Shown in pieces: positions 17,342 to 44,124 of a stretch of 64,000 nt of DNA. How positions within the stretch are numbered: the first letter of the stretch is position 1; every line of letters begins with the position of its first letter. Location: NCBI RefSeq assembly GCF_027497255.1, contig NZ_CP114903.1, positions 682,001 to 746,000 of the forward strand. The letters run 5' to 3'. Made by a program: the position numbers and the translations under genes. A model generated the notes under the pieces. That model had not been told where the DNA came from. It did no database searches and saw only the letters and a program-made list of their open reading frames with translations. Source of the stretch: Micromonospora sp. WMMD882 (GTDB taxonomy: Bacteria; Actinomycetota; Actinomycetes; Mycobacteriales; Micromonosporaceae).

Positions 17342-20300
17342 ACCGCCCACGCTCCCGCCCGTCGAGCGGACCCCGCCGCCGTCCCGACCGGTGGCCGTGC
17401 CGATCTCCGGCCACACCGCGCAGGCCCTGCACGACCAGGCCGGGCAGATCCTGCCGCTGCTGCGGGACGGCATCGAGCCGTTCGACCTCGCGCACGCCCT
17501 GGTCACCACCCGGGCCACCTTCGACCACCGCGCGGTGCTCGTCGGTGACCGCGACGCGCTCGCCGCCGCCACGCCGGACACCGCCGCCACGCCGGACACC
17601 GCCGCCACGCTGGACGCCGCGGTCCGGGGCCGGGCCGGCGACCCCGGGTCCGTCGTGTTCGTCTTCCCCGGCCAGGGCTCGCAGTGGGCCGGCATGGCCC
17701 GGGACCTGCTCGACGAGTCCCCGGTCTTCGCCGACCGGATGGCCGCCTGCGAGGCCGCCCTCGCGCCGTACGTCGACTGGTCGCTGACCGGGCTCGTCCG
17801 CGACGGCGGGACCTGGGACCGGGTGGACGTCGTACAGCCGGCGCTGTTCTCGGTGCTGGTCTCACTCGCCGCGGTGTGGCGCTCCTACGGCATCGAGCCC
17901 GACGCGGTCCTCGGCCACAGTCAGGGCGAGGTCGCGGCGGCCGTCGTCGCCGGCGGCCTCACCCTCGCCGACGGCGCGAAGGTCGTCGCGCTGCGCAGCC
18001 GGGCCATCGCGCGCATCGCCGGCCGGGGCGGCATGGCCTCGATCCCCAGCCCGGTCGAGGCCACCGAGCGGCTGATCGCGCCGTTCGCCGGCCGGGTCTG
18101 CGTCGCGGCCGTCAACGGCCCGGCGGCGACCGTGGTGGCAGGTCCCGCCGACGACCTGGCCGAGCTGCTGGGGCGCTGCGCCGCCGACGGGGTCCGCGCC
18201 CGCCGGATCGACGTCGACTACGCCTCGCACTCCCCGCACGTCGAACAGCTCCGCGACGACCTGCTCGCCGCCCTGGCCGGGCTCACCCCCGCCAGCGGCG
18301 GCACGCCCTTCTGGTCCACTGTGGACGGCGCGTGGGTCGACACCGCCACGCTCGACGCCGACTACTGGTACCGCAATCTCCGGCAGACCGTCGCGTTCGC
18401 CCCGGCGGTGCGCGCCCTCGCCACCTCCGGGCACACCACGTTCGTCGAGCTGAGCCCGCACCCGGTGCTCACCGCCGCCGTCGACGACACCGCCCGGGAC
18501 GCCGGCGTGCCGGTCGCCGCGTTCGGCACGTTGCGCCGCGACGAGGGCGGACTGCGACGACTGCTCACCTCCCTCGGCGAAGCCTGGGTCCACGGCCTGC
18601 CGGTCGACTGGACCGCCCAGTTCGCCGACGTCACCGCCGCGCCGGTCGCCCTGCCCACGTACCCGTTCCAGCGCCGGCGCTACTGGCCCGAACGGTCGGC
18701 GAGGCCCGCCGGCCACGACGACGACCTGCTCCGGGAACTGGACAACCACGCTTTGCCCGACCTCGCCGACGCGCTCGGCGTCGACGCCGCCACCCTCGGC
18801 CAGGTGCTGCCCGCGCTGTCCGCGTGGCGGACCGCCCGGGCCGGCGCCCGCCACGCCGACGGGTGGCGGTACCGGATCGGCTGGCAGCCGCTGACGCTCG
18901 ACCCGGCCACGCCGACCGGCCACTGGCTCGTGCTGGCCCCCGAGGACGCCGAACCGCCCGCCGGGCTGGACCACACCCGGATCACCGTCGCCCTCGACGC
19001 CGACCGGGCCACGCTGGCCACCCTCCTGCGCGCCACGGTCGCCGACCGCCCGGTCGCCGGGGTGCTCTCGATGCTCGCCGACGAGGCGCGCCCGTACCCG
19101 GGGCGGCCGGAGCTGCCCGGCGGGGTGGCCCTCACCCTCGCCCTCGGTCAGGCCCTCAGCGACGCGGGCGTCACGGCCCCGCTGTGGCTGACCACCCGTG
19201 GGGTCGCCACGATCGGCTTCGGCGAGCAGCCCGGCCCGCCCGCCCAGGCCGCCGTCGCCGGGCTCGGCCGCACCATGGCGCTGGAACACGCCGACCGTTG
19301 GGGCGGCCTGGTCGACCTGCCGGCGACGCTGGACGAGCGCAGCGCCACCCGGCTGCGCGCCGTCCTGGCCGCCGTCGGCGACGAGGACCACGTCGCGGTC
19401 CGGGCGACCGGCGTGTACGGCCGCCGGCTGCTGCCGGCCGCCGCGCCCGCCACCGGGGAACGCTGGCCCACCACCGGCACCGTGCTGGTCACCGGCGGCA
19501 CCGGCGGTCTCGGCGCCCACCTGGCCCGCCGCCTCGCCACCGCCGGCGTACCGCACCTGCTGCTGCTCAGCCGGCGCGGCCCGGACGCGCCAGGCGCCGC
19601 CGACCTGCGCGCGGAGCTGACCGGGCTCGGGGCCACGGTGACGATCGCCGCCACCGACGTGGCCGACCGCGACGAACTCGCCGCGACCCTGGCCGGCATC
19701 CCGGCCGAGTGGCCGCTGAGCGCGGTGTTCCACACCGCCGGCGTCCTCGACGACGGCCTGCTCGGGGACCTCACCCCGGACCGGGTCGCCGCCGTGCTGC
19801 GCGGCAAGCTCGCCGGCGCGGAGAACCTGCGGCACGCCACCGCCGGCGCCGACCTCGACGCGTTCGTGGTGTTCTCCTCGCTCAGCGGCGTCCTCGGCAG
19901 CCCCGGGCAGGCCAACTACGCCGCCGCCAACGCCGCCCTCGACGCGTTCGCCGCCGGCACGTCGGCGACCTCGGTGGCCTGGGGTCTCTGGGCCGGGCCC
20001 GGCATGGTCGGCCGGGCCGCCACCGACCAGCTCGGCGACGCCGGGGTCCGGGCGATGGACCCCGACGCCGCGCTCGGCGTGCTCGGCCGGATCCTCGCCG
20101 CCGGCCCGGGTCACGCGGTCGTCGCCGACGTGGACTGGCCCCGGTTCACCGCCTCGGGACGGATGCGCGCCGGCGCGCTGCTCGGTGACCTCACCGGCCC
20201 CGCCACCCCGGCCACCGACCACTCGACCTGGCGGGCCCGGCTCGCCACGCTGCCCGCCCTCGAACAGCGGCGCGCCGTCGCCGAGCTGGTCCGGGAGCTG

Positions 20301-23300
20301 ACCGCCCGGGTGCTCGGCCACGACAGCGCCGCCGCGGTGGACCCGGCCCGCGCGTTCGCCGAGACCGGCTTCGACTCGCTCAACGCCGTCGCCCTGCGCA
20401 ACCGGCTCGCCGACGTCACCGGGCTGCGGCTGCCGACCACGCTGGTCTTCGACCACGCCACGCCGGCCGCGCTCGCCGAACACCTGGCGACCGCCCTCGG
20501 CGGCGTCACCACCGCCTCCGCGCCGGCCGGGCCGGTGACCCGCGCCGCCGTCGACGAGCCGATCGCCGTGGTCGGCATCGGCTGCCGGTACCCCGGTGGG
20601 GCACGCGGGCCCGACGCGTTCTGGGACCTGCTCGCACAGGGCCGCGACGCCACCACCGACTGGCCCGCCGACCGTGGCTGGGACACCGACCGGCTCTACG
20701 ACCCCGACCGGGTCCGCCCCGGCACCACCTACAGCCGCCGGGGCGGGTTCCTGACCGACGCCGCCGACTTCGACGCCGGGTTCTTCGGCATCTCGCCCCG
20801 CGAGGCGCTGGCCATGGACCCGCAGCAACGGCTGCTGCTGGAGACGTCGTGGGAGGCCGTCGAGCACGCCGGCATCGACCCGGCCACGCTGCGCGGCCGA
20901 CCCGTCGGCGTGTTCGTCGGCACCAACGGCCAGGACTACGCCGACCGGCTCGCCGAGACCGACGGCGACGTCGAGGGCCACGTCCTCACCGGCACCAGCG
21001 CGAGCGTGCTGTCCGGGCGGATCGCCTACACGCTCGGTCTCGACGGCCCGGCCATCACCCTCGACACCGCCTGCTCGTCGTCGCTTGTCACCCTGCACCT
21101 CGCCGCCCAGGCCCTGCGGCACGGCGAATGCGAGCAGGCCCTCGCCGGTGGCGTCACCGTGATGAGCAGCCCGACCGTGTTCGTCGAGTTCAGCCGGCAG
21201 GGCGGTCTCGCCCCGGACGGCCGGTGCAAGCCGTTCTCCGCCGCCGCGGACGGCACCGCCTGGGCCGAGGGCGCCGGCATCCTGCTGCTCGAACGGCTCT
21301 CCGACGCCCGCCGGCACGGCCACCGGGTGCTGGCGCTGCTCACCGGCACCGCGGTCAACCAGGACGGGGCCAGCAACGGCCTCACCGCCCCCAGCGGCGC
21401 CGCCCAACAGCAGGTCATCCGGGCCGCCCTCGGCGCGGCCGGCATCACCGCCGCCGACGTCGGCGCGGTCGAGGCCCACGGCACGGGCACCGGGCTCGGC
21501 GACCCGATCGAGGCCCGGGCCCTCCAGGCCGTGTACGGGGTGGAGCACGACCCGCAGCGTCCGCTGTGGATCGGCGCGCTCAAGTCGAACATCGGTCACA
21601 CCCAGGCCGCCGCCGGCGTCGCCGGAGTGATCAAGATGGTGCTGGCGCTGCGCCACGCGACGCTGCCGCCCACCCTGCACGCCGACGTCCCCACCCCGCA
21701 CCTCGACTGGGCCGGCTCCGGCCTGCGGCTGCTGACCGACGCGACCCCGTGGCCGTCCGGTGACCGGCCCCGCCGCGCGGGCGTGTCGTCGTTCGGCATC
21801 TCCGGCACCAACGCCCACGTGATCGTCGAGGAGGCGCCGCCCGCCGACGGGCCCGCCGACGGGCCCGCCGCGTCGCCCGCCGGGACGCTGCCGACCCCGC
21901 TGCTGCTGTCCGCCGCCGACCCGGACGCGCTCCGCGCCCAGGCCGTCCGGCTCCGGGACCACCTCACCGTCGCGCCGGCCGACCTGACCGACGTGGCGTA
22001 CACGCTCGCCACCGGCCGGGCCGCCCTGCGGCACCGCGCCGCCGTCCTGCGGCACGACGACGCCGAGGCCGGTACGGCGCTCGCCGCGCTCGCCGCCGGC
22101 GAGCCCGCCCCGGCCCTGCTGACCGGCGTGGCCGCCGGCCCCGGCCGCACCGCGTTCCTCTTCCCCGGCCAGGGCAGCCAGTTCGCCGCCGCCGGCGCCG
22201 AGCTGTACCGGGCCGAGCCGGTCTTCGCCGACGCGCTCGACGAGGCGCTGGCCCACCTCGCCCCGCACCTCGACGCGCCGCTGATCGACGTCATGTTCGC
22301 CGCCGAGGGCGGCGAGCGGGCCGCGCTGCTGCGCCGCACCCGCTACACCCAGCCGGCGCTGTTCGCGCTGGAGATCGCCCTGTGCCGCCTGCTGGCCTCC
22401 CGGGGGGTCCACCCGGACCTGGTGATCGGGCACTCGGTCGGCGAGATCGCGGCCGCGCACGTCGCCGGGGTGCTCGACCTCGCCGACGCCGCCACCCTGG
22501 TCGCCGCGCGCGGCCGGCTGATGGACGAGCTGCCCGCCGGCGGCGTCATGACCGCGGTGGAGGCCACCGAGGACGAGGTCCGGGCCGCGGTCGACGGCGC
22601 CGCCGTCGCCGTGGCCGCCGTCAACGGTCCGACCGCGGTGGTGCTCAGCGGCGACGCCGAGGCCGTCCGCGCGGTCGCCGGGCGGTTCGCCGCCACCGGA
22701 CGGCGCGTCCGGGAGCTCACCGTCAGCCACGCGTTCCACTCCGCGCGGATGGACCCGATGCTGGCGGAGTTCCGGCGGGTCGCGGAGACCCTGCGCCACG
22801 CGCCGCCCCGGCTGCCGGTCATCTCGAACCTGACCGGCGAGCCGGTCGCCGCCGACGCCGACCACTGGGTCCGGCACGCCCGGGGGACCGTCCGTTTCCT
22901 GGCCGGCGCGCGGCGGCTGCACGCCGAGGGCGCGACCACGTACGTCGAGGTCGGCCCCGGCGGGGTGCTCACCGGCGCGCTCGCCGCCTGCCTGCCCGCC
23001 GACGGCGTCCCGGCCGCGGTCACCCTGCTGCCGAAGGGCCGACCGGAGGCGTCGTCGGTCGCCGCCGCCCTCGCCGGGCTGGCCGTCCGGGGCGTGCCGG
23101 TCGACTGGCGACCGGCCGGCCGCCTGGTGGACCTGCCCACGTACGCGTTCCAGGCCCGCCGGTTCTGGCCCACGGCCGCCCCCGTGGACCCGGCCGCCGA
23201 GACGGCCGCCCTGCGCTACCGCGTCGACTGGGCGCCGCTGCCGGCCCCGGCGACGCCCCGCCTGACCGGCCCGTGGGCGCTGATCGGGGACGCCGACCGG

Positions 23301-26300
23301 ATCGGCGACGCGCTGCGCGGGTACGGGGCCGAGGTGCGGGTCCTGCCGCCCGGCCCGGACCTGGCCGACCGGCTCGGCCGGACGCCCTGGAGCGGCGTGC
23401 TGTCGCTGCTCGGCACGACCGCCGAGACCCTGGACGTGATCCGCGCCGGCGGCCCCGCGCCGCTGTGGTGCCTGACCCGCGGCGTCGCGCAGGACACCGC
23501 GCCCGACCCGGGGCAGGCGCAGCTCTGGGGGCTGGGCCGGGTCGCCGCCCTGGAACACCCGGACCGCTGGGGCGGCCTGGTCGACCTGCCCGCCGAGCCC
23601 GACGCCGCCGCCCTGCGGCTGCTCGCCGCCGCGTTGGCCGGCGGCTTCGGCGACGAGGACCAGATCGCGGTCCGCCCGGACGGCGCGTACGGTCGGCGGC
23701 TCGTCCGCGCCGCCGCCCCCGTGCCGGCCGGACCCCGGTGGACCCCGACCGGCACCGTCCTGATCACCGGCGGCACCGGTGGCGTCGGCACGCTCCTCGC
23801 CCGCGAGCTGGCCGCCGCCGGGGCGGAACACCTGGTGCTGGTCGGCCGCAGCGGTGGTGACCCGCCGGAGATCCCCGGCGCGCGGGTGACCGTGGCGGCC
23901 TGCGACGTGGCCGACCGGGACGCGCTCGCCGCCCTGATCGACGGCCTGCGCACGGCCGGCGACCTGCCCCGCGCGGTCTTCCACGCCGCCGGGACCGTCT
24001 CGGTCGAGCGCATCGACGCCCGCGTCGGCGACCGGGACCGGACCGCCGTCGAGCTGGCCGGCAAGGCCGCCGCCGCGTCCCACCTCGACGAGCTGCTCGA
24101 CGGCGTGCCGCTCGACGCGTTCGTGCTGTTCTCCTCGATCGCCGCGACCTGGGGCAGCGGCGGGCAGAGCGGCTACGCCGCCGCCAACGCCCACCTCGAC
24201 GCGCTCGCCGAGCGCCGCCGGGCCCGTGGCCTGCCCGCCACGTCCGTGGCGTGGGGACCCTGGGCCGACCTCGGCATGGCCCGCGGCGAGACGGGCCGAC
24301 ACCTGCGCCGCCACGGTCTGAACGGGCTGCGTCCGGCCGTCGCCCTGGCCGCGCTGCGCCAGGCCGTCGACGCCGGGGAGACGAACGTGGTCGTCGCGGA
24401 CGTCGACTGGCCGCGTTTCCTGCCGACCTTCACGGTGGGCCGGCCCAGCCCGCTGCTGCGGGGCCTGGCCCCGGCCGTCGAGCCCGAGCCCGCCACCGTG
24501 GCCGGCACCGACTGGCAGCGGCGCTTCGCCGCCCGGCCCACCGCCGAGCAGCACGCCGTGCTGCGGGAGCTGGTCGTCGCCGAGGCGGCCGCCGCGCTCG
24601 GCCACGACGCCGGCCACCGGCTGGCGGCCGACCGGCCGCTGCACGACCTCGGTTTCGACTCGCTCACCAGCGTCGACCTGCGCAACCGACTCGGCGCGGC
24701 CACCGGCCTCACGCTGCCCGTCACGCTGACGTTCGACCATCCCACGGCGGACGCGCTCGCCGCGCACCTGCACGCCCTGCTCACCGGCGCCGGCCCGGCC
24801 GTCGCCCCGGTCGGCGGGGCCGCCGTCGGCGTCGACCCGGCCGAGCAGCTCGCGATCGTCGGCATGGCCTGCCGGTTCCCGGGCGGCGTCCGCAGCCCCG
24901 AGGACCTGTGGACGCTGGTCGCCGACGAGGTCGACGCCATCGGGCCGCTGCCCGCCGACCGGGGCTGGGACCTGGCGGCCCGCTACCACCCGGACCCGGA
25001 ACGCCCCGGCACGTTCTACGCCGCCGGCGGTGGCTTCCTGACCGACGCCGGTGACTTCGACGCCGCCTTCTTCGGCATCAGCCCGCGCGAGGCGCTGGCC
25101 ATGGACCCGCAGCAGCGGCTGCTGCTGGAGACCGCGTGGGAGGCCCTGGAACGCGCCGGAATGGACCCCACCCGGGTCCGGAACACCGCCGGCGGCGTGT
25201 TCGTCGGGCTCGCCGGGCAGGGCTACGGCACCGGGGCGGACACCACCGACGTCGAGGGCCACCTGCTCGCCGGCAACGTAACCGCGGTCGCGTCCGGGCG
25301 CATCGCGTACCAACTCGGGCTGGAGGGGCCAGCCGTCACGCTCGACACCGCCTGCTCCTCGTCGCTTGTCGCCCTGCACCTGGCGGGGCAGGCGCTGCGC
25401 GCCGGGGAGTGCGCGTTCGCGCTCGTCGGCGGCGTCGCCGTGATGGCCAGCACGGACGTGTTCGTCGAGTTCAGCAGGCAGCGCGGCCTCTCCCCGGACG
25501 GGCGGTGCCGCTCGTTCGCCGAGGCCGCCGACGGCACCGGCTGGGGCGAGGGGGTCGGCATGCTCGTCGTCGAACGGCTCGCCGACGCCCGCCGCCACGG
25601 CCACCCCGTCCTCGCCGTGGTACGCGGCAGCGCGGTCAACCAGGACGGCGCGTCCAACGGGCTCACCGCCCCCAACGGCCTCGCCCAGCAGCGGGTCATC
25701 CGGCAGGCGCTCGCCAACGCCGGCCTGTCGACCGCGGACGTCGACGCGGTCGAGGCGCACGGCACCGGCACCGTGCTCGGCGACCCGGTCGAGGCGCAGG
25801 CGCTGCTCGCCACGTACGGGCAGGACCGCGCCGGCCGGGGGCCGCTGCGGCTCGGCTCGCTCAAGTCCAACATCGGGCACACCCAGGCGGCGGCCGGCGT
25901 CGCCGGGATCATCAAGACGGTCCAGGCGCTGCGGCACCGGCTGCTGCCCCGCACCCTGCACGTCGACGAGGTCACCAGCCGGGTCGACTGGTCGGCCGGT
26001 GAGCTGGAGCTGCTCACCGAGGCGCGGCCGTGGACCGCCGAGGACGGCCGGCCGCGTCGGGCCGGGGTCTCGGCGTTCGGCATGAGCGGCACCAACGCCC
26101 ACGTCATCCTCGAAGAGGCGCCCACCACCCCGGCGTCCCCCGTCGACCGGCCCGCCGGCCCGGTGGCGCTGCCGCTGTCCGCGCGTACCGAGACGGCGCT
26201 GCGCGCCTGGGCCGGCCGGCTCGCCGCCCACCTGGACGCCGAACCCGGGCTCACGCCCGCCGCGGTCGCCCACGCGCTGGTCACCACCCGCCCGGCGTTC

Positions 26301-29300
26301 GGCGTGCGGGCTGTCGCCGTCGGCGTCGACCGGGACGCGTTGGCGCGCTCCCTGACCGATCTCGCGGCCGGACGGGCCACCGCCGGCGCGGCGCGCGGCG
26401 ACGTCAGCCCGGGCCGTACGGTCTTCGTCTTTCCCGGGCAGGGTTCGCAGTGGGCCGGTATGGCCCGGGAGCTTCTCGACGAGTCGCCGGTGTTCGCCGG
26501 TCGGATGGCTGAGTGTGAGGCGGCGCTCGCGCCGTTCGTGGAGTGGTCGTTGATCGGGTTGTTGCGGTCGGGTGAGGGGTTGGACCGGGTGGATGTGGTG
26601 CAGCCGGTGTTGTTTGCGGTGATGGTGTCGTTGGCGGCGGTGTGGTGGTCGTACGGTGTGGCGCCGGACGCGGTGGTGGGGCATTCGCAGGGTGAGATCG
26701 CGGCGGCGGTGGTGGCGGGGGCGTTGGGTCTCGACGACGGTGCGCGGATCGTCGCGCTGCGCAGCCGGGCCCTGCGGGCCCTGTCCGGCGACGGCGGCAT
26801 GGTCTCGCTCGCCACCGGTCGGGCGCGCGCCGAGCGGCTCGTGGCGTCGCTGGACGCCGACGTCGCCGCGGTCAACGGCCCCGGCGCGGTCGTCGTCGCC
26901 GGCACGCCCGCCGCCCTCGACCAGCTCGTCGCCGCGTGCGAACGCGACGGCGTCCGCGCCCGCCGGATCCCGGTCGACTACGCCGCCCACTCCGCCCAGG
27001 TCGAACGGGTCCGCGACGAGCTGCTCACCGCGCTCGCCGACGTGCGCCCCACCCCGACCGGTGTCCCGATCTACTCCACGGTGACCGGTGAGGCGATCGA
27101 CGGCCCGGCGCTCACCGCCGGGTACTGGTACCGCAACCTGCGTGAGCCCGTCGAGTTCGCCGCCGCCACCCGGCGGCTGCTCGACGCCGGGTTCACCCGG
27201 TTCGTGGAGACCTCGGCGCACCCGGTGCTGGTCGCCGGGGTCCTCGACACCGCCGAGGCGGACGGCCGGCAGGTCACCGCGCTCGGCACGCTGCGCCGCG
27301 ACGACGGCGGACTGCCCCGCCTGCTCGCCGCGCTCGGCGAAGCCTGGTGCGACGGCGCGCCGGTGTCCTGGCCGACCGATGTCGCGTCCACTGATGTCGC
27401 GTCCACCGGTGGCGCGTCCACCGATGCCGCGTCCACCGGCGGCGCCTCCACCGATGTCGCGTCCACCGGCGGTGTGCCGGGCGGCGCGGTCGCGCTGCCC
27501 AGCTATCCGTTCGACCACCAGCGCTACTGGCTGCCCACCAGCGGACGGCACGGGTCCGCCAACGGCGGCGCCGTCCGGGCCAGGCTGTACCGCACCCGGT
27601 GGCGGCCGATGCCGGAGGCCGGCGACGGCCGGCTCGCCGGCGACTGGGCGGTGGTGGTCCCCGACGGGCACACCGACCACCCGGTGGCGGTCGCCGTCCG
27701 GGACGCGCTGCGCCGCGCCGGAGCGACACCGCGGATCACCACCCTGGACGCCGACCTCGCGACACCGGCGGGCGTGCTGTCCCTGCTGGCCCTCGACGGT
27801 ACGGCCGCGTCGACCGTCCGGCTGCTCCAGCGTCTCGACCGGCGGGGTCTCACCGCGCCGCTGTGGTGCGTCACCACCGGCGCGGTCTCGGTGGCCGGTG
27901 AGCCGCTCGCCGAGCCCGCCCAGACGCCGGTCTGGGGGCTGGGTCAGGTGATGCTCCTGGAACAGGACGCCCGCTGGGGCGGCCTGGTCGACCTGACCGG
28001 CGTGGGCGACGCCGACCAGCTCGCGGCCGTCCTGGCCGGCGGGCACGGCGAGGACCAGATGGCGCTGCGTCCGGGCGGCGGGTACGCGCGCCGACTGGTC
28101 GACGCCGACCTGCCCGCCGGGCCGCGCCGCCGCGACTGGGCGCCCGGCGGCGGACTCGCCCTGATCGCCGGCGCCCTCACCGACCTCACCGCCGAGCTGG
28201 CCCGCTGGCTGGCCGGTCGCGGCGTCACGCACGTCGCCGTCGTCACCGGCGAGCCGGCCGCCCCGGATGCCGTGGCCGCCCTGCGCGCGGAGCTGTCCGG
28301 CCTCGGCGCCGAGCTGACCGTCGGCGGGCAGCCGCCGCCCGGGTCACCGGCGATCGCGCTGCACGTCGCCGCGCCGGACGAGCCGGGCGCCACCCTGACC
28401 ACGCTCACCACCGCCGAGCTCGACGAGACCGTGCGCCGGACGCTGTCCGGCGTCCGCGAGCTCGACGAACGACTCGACGCCGACGACGACAAGGCGACCT
28501 TCGTCGTGGTAACCCCGCTCAGCGGGATCTGGGGCTCGGCCCGGCGGGCCGCGTCCACCGCCGGCTACGCCGGCGTGCAGGCCCTCGCCCAGCGTCGCCG
28601 CGACCGGGGCGCGCACGCCCTCGTGGTGGCCGTCGGCGGCCAGGACGGGCGTCCGGCCGGCGGCGGTGACCGGCCGTTGGCCCCCGCCACGGTCAGCGCG
28701 CTGCTGGAACGGCTCCTCGACCGCGACGAGACGGTCGCGGTCATCGCCGACCTCGACCTGGCGCGGCTGGTCGCGTCCGTGCCGGGCCGCCGCGCGCTGG
28801 GCCTGATGCGGGAGCTGCCCGAGGTCGCGCAGGCGCTGCGCACGACACCGGGGGAGGGCGCCGCCTCCGCGTCCGCGCTCACCGACCGGCTGCGCCCGCT
28901 GGACGCGCCGGCCCGCCACAAGCTGCTGCTGGACCTCGTCGTCGAGCACGCCGCCGCGGTCCTCGGCCACGCCGACCGCCGGGCCGTCCGCGCCGGCCAG
29001 GCGTTCTCCGACAGCGGCTTCGACTCGATGCTGGCCGTGCAGTTCCGTAACCAACTGCGTGCCGCCACCGGCGTGCCGCTCCCACCCACCGTGGTCTTCG
29101 ACCGGCCCACCCCGAACGCGCTGGCCGACCTGCTCGTCGAGGAGCTGTGCCCGGAGACCGACGCGGGCGGACAGATCCTCGCCGAGCTGACCCGGCTGGA
29201 GGCCGCCCTCGCGGCGCTCACCCCGGACGCCGGGGCCGGCAGGGAGATCACCACCCGGCTGAACAACCTGGCCCGCCGGTGGAACGACACCGCCACGCCG

Positions 29301-29381
29301 GTCGCCGACGACGGCGACCTCGGGGCGGCCACCGCCGACGAGCTGTTCGACCTCCTTGACAACAACTACGGCGCGGCCTGA
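15975..29381 (+). CDS. PKS3: type I PKS, modules 3-5 (KS-AT-KR-ACP, KS-AT-KR-ACP, KS-AT-inactive KR-ACP)
   Basis: The protein has 4468 residues; its ATG overlaps the PKS2 stop (TGATG). Module 3: KS3 (Cys203, same sequence as KS2), AT3 (Ser649, YASH 749-752, methylmalonyl), KR3 (T1173, Tyr1315, LDD, B-type), ACP3 Ser1468. Module 4: KS4 (Cys1700), AT4 (Ser2154, HAFH 2252-2255, malonyl), KR4 (from 2598, Trp2726, Tyr2734, no LDD, A1-type), ACP4 Ser2896. Module 5: KS5 (Cys3127), AT5 (Ser3571, YAAH 3669-3672, probably methylmalonyl), a KR-like region (about 3860-4310) that has lost the nucleotide-binding TGGTG (reads IAGALTD), the catalytic Ser (VTP for FSS) and the YAAAN context (YAGVQ), so the ketone should remain, then ACP5 Ser4351. 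The C-terminal docking region ([15 protein letters not shown]) is of another type than in PKS1 and PKS2 and matches the PKS4 N-terminus. AT5 carries repeat D, and its linker to the KR carries a 15-bp tandem repeat. Confidence 0.97.
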   Translation: MVGGGESRDVLVGALRDSVREVSRLRRVNRELRGLVSEPLAVVGVGCRFPGGVVSAEGLWDLVVSGGDGVSGFPVDRGWDLVGLAGSSVAGEGGFLDGVADFDAEFFGISPREALAMDPQQRLVLEVAWEALEGAGFDPRSLRGSATGVFVGAFYRDYEWVLEERGVVVDGHQMVGNLGSVISGRVSFLLGLEGPAVTVDTACSSSLVALHLAGQSLRRGECGLALVGGVTVMARPTAFVEFSRQGGLAADGRCKSFSASADGTGWSEGVGVLVVQRLSDAVAQGRRVLAVVRGSAVNQDGASNGLTAPSGVAQQRVIRAALVDAGLGVGDVDVVEGHGTGTRLGDPIEAEALVATYGRGRVGGVPLWLGSVKSNIGHTQAAAGVAGIVKLIGAFGHGVLPRSLHVGEPSGLVDWSGGVSLLVSEVAWPGGGSRVRRAGVSSFGISGTNAHVILEEPPTLPPVERTPPPSRPVAVPISGHTAQALHDQAGQILPLLRDGIEPFDLAHALVTTRATFDHRAVLVGDRDALAAATPDTAATPDTAATLDAAVRGRAGDPGSVVFVFPGQGSQWAGMARDLLDESPVFADRMAACEAALAPYVDWSLTGLVRDGGTWDRVDVVQPALFSVLVSLAAVWRSYGIEPDAVLGHSQGEVAAAVVAGGLTLADGAKVVALRSRAIARIAGRGGMASIPSPVEATERLIAPFAGRVCVAAVNGPAATVVAGPADDLAELLGRCAADGVRARRIDVDYASHSPHVEQLRDDLLAALAGLTPASGGTPFWSTVDGAWVDTATLDADYWYRNLRQTVAFAPAVRALATSGHTTFVELSPHPVLTAAVDDTARDAGVPVAAFGTLRRDEGGLRRLLTSLGEAWVHGLPVDWTAQFADVTAAPVALPTYPFQRRRYWPERSARPAGHDDDLLRELDNHALPDLADALGVDAATLGQVLPALSAWRTARAGARHADGWRYRIGWQPLTLDPATPTGHWLVLAPEDAEPPAGLDHTRITVALDADRATLATLLRATVADRPVAGVLSMLADEARPYPGRPELPGGVALTLALGQALSDAGVTAPLWLTTRGVATIGFGEQPGPPAQAAVAGLGRTMALEHADRWGGLVDLPATLDERSATRLRAVLAAVGDEDHVAVRATGVYGRRLLPAAAPATGERWPTTGTVLVTGGTGGLGAHLARRLATAGVPHLLLLSRRGPDAPGAADLRAELTGLGATVTIAATDVADRDELAATLAGIPAEWPLSAVFHTAGVLDDGLLGDLTPDRVAAVLRGKLAGAENLRHATAGADLDAFVVFSSLSGVLGSPGQANYAAANAALDAFAAGTSATSVAWGLWAGPGMVGRAATDQLGDAGVRAMDPDAALGVLGRILAAGPGHAVVADVDWPRFTASGRMRAGALLGDLTGPATPATDHSTWRARLATLPALEQRRAVAELVRELTARVLGHDSAAAVDPARAFAETGFDSLNAVALRNRLADVTGLRLPTTLVFDHATPAALAEHLATALGGVTTASAPAGPVTRAAVDEPIAVVGIGCRYPGGARGPDAFWDLLAQGRDATTDWPADRGWDTDRLYDPDRVRPGTTYSRRGGFLTDAADFDAGFFGISPREALAMDPQQRLLLETSWEAVEHAGIDPATLRGRPVGVFVGTNGQDYADRLAETDGDVEGHVLTGTSASVLSGRIAYTLGLDGPAITLDTACSSSLVTLHLAAQALRHGECEQALAGGVTVMSSPTVFVEFSRQGGLAPDGRCKPFSAAADGTAWAEGAGILLLERLSDARRHGHRVLALLTGTAVNQDGASNGLTAPSGAAQQQVIRAALGAAGITAADVGAVEAHGTGTGLGDPIEARALQAVYGVEHDPQRPLWIGALKSNIGHTQAAAGVAGVIKMVLALRHATLPPTLHADVPTPHLDWAGSGLRLLTDATPWPSGDRPRRAGVSSFGISGTNAHVIVEEAPPADGPADGPAASPAGTLPTPLLLSAADPDALRAQAVRLRDHLTVAPADLTDVAYTLATGRAALRHRAAVLRHDDAEAGTALAALAAGEPAPALLTGVAAGPGRTAFLFPGQGSQFAAAGAELYRAEPVFADALDEALAHLAPHLDAPLIDVMFAAEGGERAALLRRTRYTQPALFALEIALCRLLASRGVHPDLVIGHSVGEIAAAHVAGVLDLADAATLVAARGRLMDELPAGGVMTAVEATEDEVRAAVDGAAVAVAAVNGPTAVVLSGDAEAVRAVAGRFAATGRRVRELTVSHAFHSARMDPMLAEFRRVAETLRHAPPRLPVISNLTGEPVAADADHWVRHARGTVRFLAGARRLHAEGATTYVEVGPGGVLTGALAACLPADGVPAAVTLLPKGRPEASSVAAALAGLAVRGVPVDWRPAGRLVDLPTYAFQARRFWPTAAPVDPAAETAALRYRVDWAPLPAPATPRLTGPWALIGDADRIGDALRGYGAEVRVLPPGPDLADRLGRTPWSGVLSLLGTTAETLDVIRAGGPAPLWCLTRGVAQDTAPDPGQAQLWGLGRVAALEHPDRWGGLVDLPAEPDAAALRLLAAALAGGFGDEDQIAVRPDGAYGRRLVRAAAPVPAGPRWTPTGTVLITGGTGGVGTLLARELAAAGAEHLVLVGRSGGDPPEIPGARVTVAACDVADRDALAALIDGLRTAGDLPRAVFHAAGTVSVERIDARVGDRDRTAVELAGKAAAASHLDELLDGVPLDAFVLFSSIAATWGSGGQSGYAAANAHLDALAERRRARGLPATSVAWGPWADLGMARGETGRHLRRHGLNGLRPAVALAALRQAVDAGETNVVVADVDWPRFLPTFTVGRPSPLLRGLAPAVEPEPATVAGTDWQRRFAARPTAEQHAVLRELVVAEAAAALGHDAGHRLAADRPLHDLGFDSLTSVDLRNRLGAATGLTLPVTLTFDHPTADALAAHLHALLTGAGPAVAPVGGAAVGVDPAEQLAIVGMACRFPGGVRSPEDLWTLVADEVDAIGPLPADRGWDLAARYHPDPERPGTFYAAGGGFLTDAGDFDAAFFGISPREALAMDPQQRLLLETAWEALERAGMDPTRVRNTAGGVFVGLAGQGYGTGADTTDVEGHLLAGNVTAVASGRIAYQLGLEGPAVTLDTACSSSLVALHLAGQALRAGECAFALVGGVAVMASTDVFVEFSRQRGLSPDGRCRSFAEAADGTGWGEGVGMLVVERLADARRHGHPVLAVVRGSAVNQDGASNGLTAPNGLAQQRVIRQALANAGLSTADVDAVEAHGTGTVLGDPVEAQALLATYGQDRAGRGPLRLGSLKSNIGHTQAAAGVAGIIKTVQALRHRLLPRTLHVDEVTSRVDWSAGELELLTEARPWTAEDGRPRRAGVSAFGMSGTNAHVILEEAPTTPASPVDRPAGPVALPLSARTETALRAWAGRLAAHLDAEPGLTPAAVAHALVTTRPAFGVRAVAVGVDRDALARSLTDLAAGRATAGAARGDVSPGRTVFVFPGQGSQWAGMARELLDESPVFAGRMAECEAALAPFVEWSLIGLLRSGEGLDRVDVVQPVLFAVMVSLAAVWWSYGVAPDAVVGHSQGEIAAAVVAGALGLDDGARIVALRSRALRALSGDGGMVSLATGRARAERLVASLDADVAAVNGPGAVVVAGTPAALDQLVAACERDGVRARRIPVDYAAHSAQVERVRDELLTALADVRPTPTGVPIYSTVTGEAIDGPALTAGYWYRNLREPVEFAAATRRLLDAGFTRFVETSAHPVLVAGVLDTAEADGRQVTALGTLRRDDGGLPRLLAALGEAWCDGAPVSWPTDVASTDVASTGGASTDAASTGGASTDVASTGGVPGGAVALPSYPFDHQRYWLPTSGRHGSANGGAVRARLYRTRWRPMPEAGDGRLAGDWAVVVPDGHTDHPVAVAVRDALRRAGATPRITTLDADLATPAGVLSLLALDGTAASTVRLLQRLDRRGLTAPLWCVTTGAVSVAGEPLAEPAQTPVWGLGQVMLLEQDARWGGLVDLTGVGDADQLAAVLAGGHGEDQMALRPGGGYARRLVDADLPAGPRRRDWAPGGGLALIAGALTDLTAELARWLAGRGVTHVAVVTGEPAAPDAVAALRAELSGLGAELTVGGQPPPGSPAIALHVAAPDEPGATLTTLTTAELDETVRRTLSGVRELDERLDADDDKATFVVVTPLSGIWGSARRAASTAGYAGVQALAQRRRDRGAHALVVAVGGQDGRPAGGGDRPLAPATVSALLERLLDRDETVAVIADLDLARLVASVPGRRALGLMRELPEVAQALRTTPGEGAASASALTDRLRPLDAPARHKLLLDLVVEHAAAVLGHADRRAVRAGQAFSDSGFDSMLAVQFRNQLRAATGVPLPPTVVFDRPTPNALADLLVEELCPETDAGGQILAELTRLEAALAALTPDAGAGREITTRLNNLARRWNDTATPVADDGDLGAATADELFDLLDNNYGAA
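17565..17618 (+). repeat. 18-bp tandem repeat (3 copies) in the KS3-AT3 linker
   Basis: The unit GCCGCCACGCCGGACACC occurs at 17565-17582 and 17583-17600, with a slightly changed third copy at 17601-17618, encoding [12 protein letters not shown] and AATLDA. It is in frame and lies in the KS-AT linker of module 3. Confidence 0.85.
26412..26775 (+). repeat. Repeat D, copy 1 (364 bp, partly C-poor) in AT5
   Basis: It covers the N-terminal half of AT5 including the active-site GHSQGE. Copy 2 is at 35798-36161 in AT7 (offset 9386). I see one difference (26759 G, 36145 A); 26412-26758 matches throughout. The skew is strongest at about 26530-26725. The block ends about 200 bp before the YAAH specificity motif. 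Confidence 0.92.
27375..27473 (+). repeat. 15-bp tandem repeat (6.6 copies) in the AT5-KR5 linker
   Basis: In-frame 15-bp units encode alternating TDVAS/TDAAS and TGGAS pentapeptides (residues about 3801-3833 of PKS3). Units start at 27375, 27390, 27405, 27420, 27435, 27450 and 27465 (partial). It lies between AT5 and the degenerate KR5. Confidence 0.9.
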
Positions 29382-29395
29382 GGGACGGACGACGA

Positions 29396-44074
<14,679 letters not shown>

Positions 44075-44106
44075 CCGTCCGCCGCCCCGGTCCGCGACCC
44101 GCCCGC

Positions 44107-44115
44107 AGAAGGTGA
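44107..44115 (+). promoter_or_regulatory. Ribosome binding site of PKS5
   Basis: AGAAGGTGA lies 9 bases before the ATG at 44125. It is the clearest ribosome binding site among the PKS genes and supports this start, which puts a complete docking helix at the N-terminus. Confidence 0.7.
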
Positions 44116-44124
44116 CGACGACTG

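Noticed and set aside
27375..27473. CRISPR array.
   Set aside because: The units are 15 bp with no spacers, in frame within a PKS linker.
17862..28232. Very long open frames on the minus strand (also 5393-10387, 9694-15690, 29366-35131, 49744-53985 and others).
   Set aside because: They lie opposite clear PKS domains. Their residue content (Arg, Pro, Gly, His, Gln) is that of the complement of GC3-rich codons, and they show no domain motifs. They exist because stop codons are rare on the complement of such DNA.
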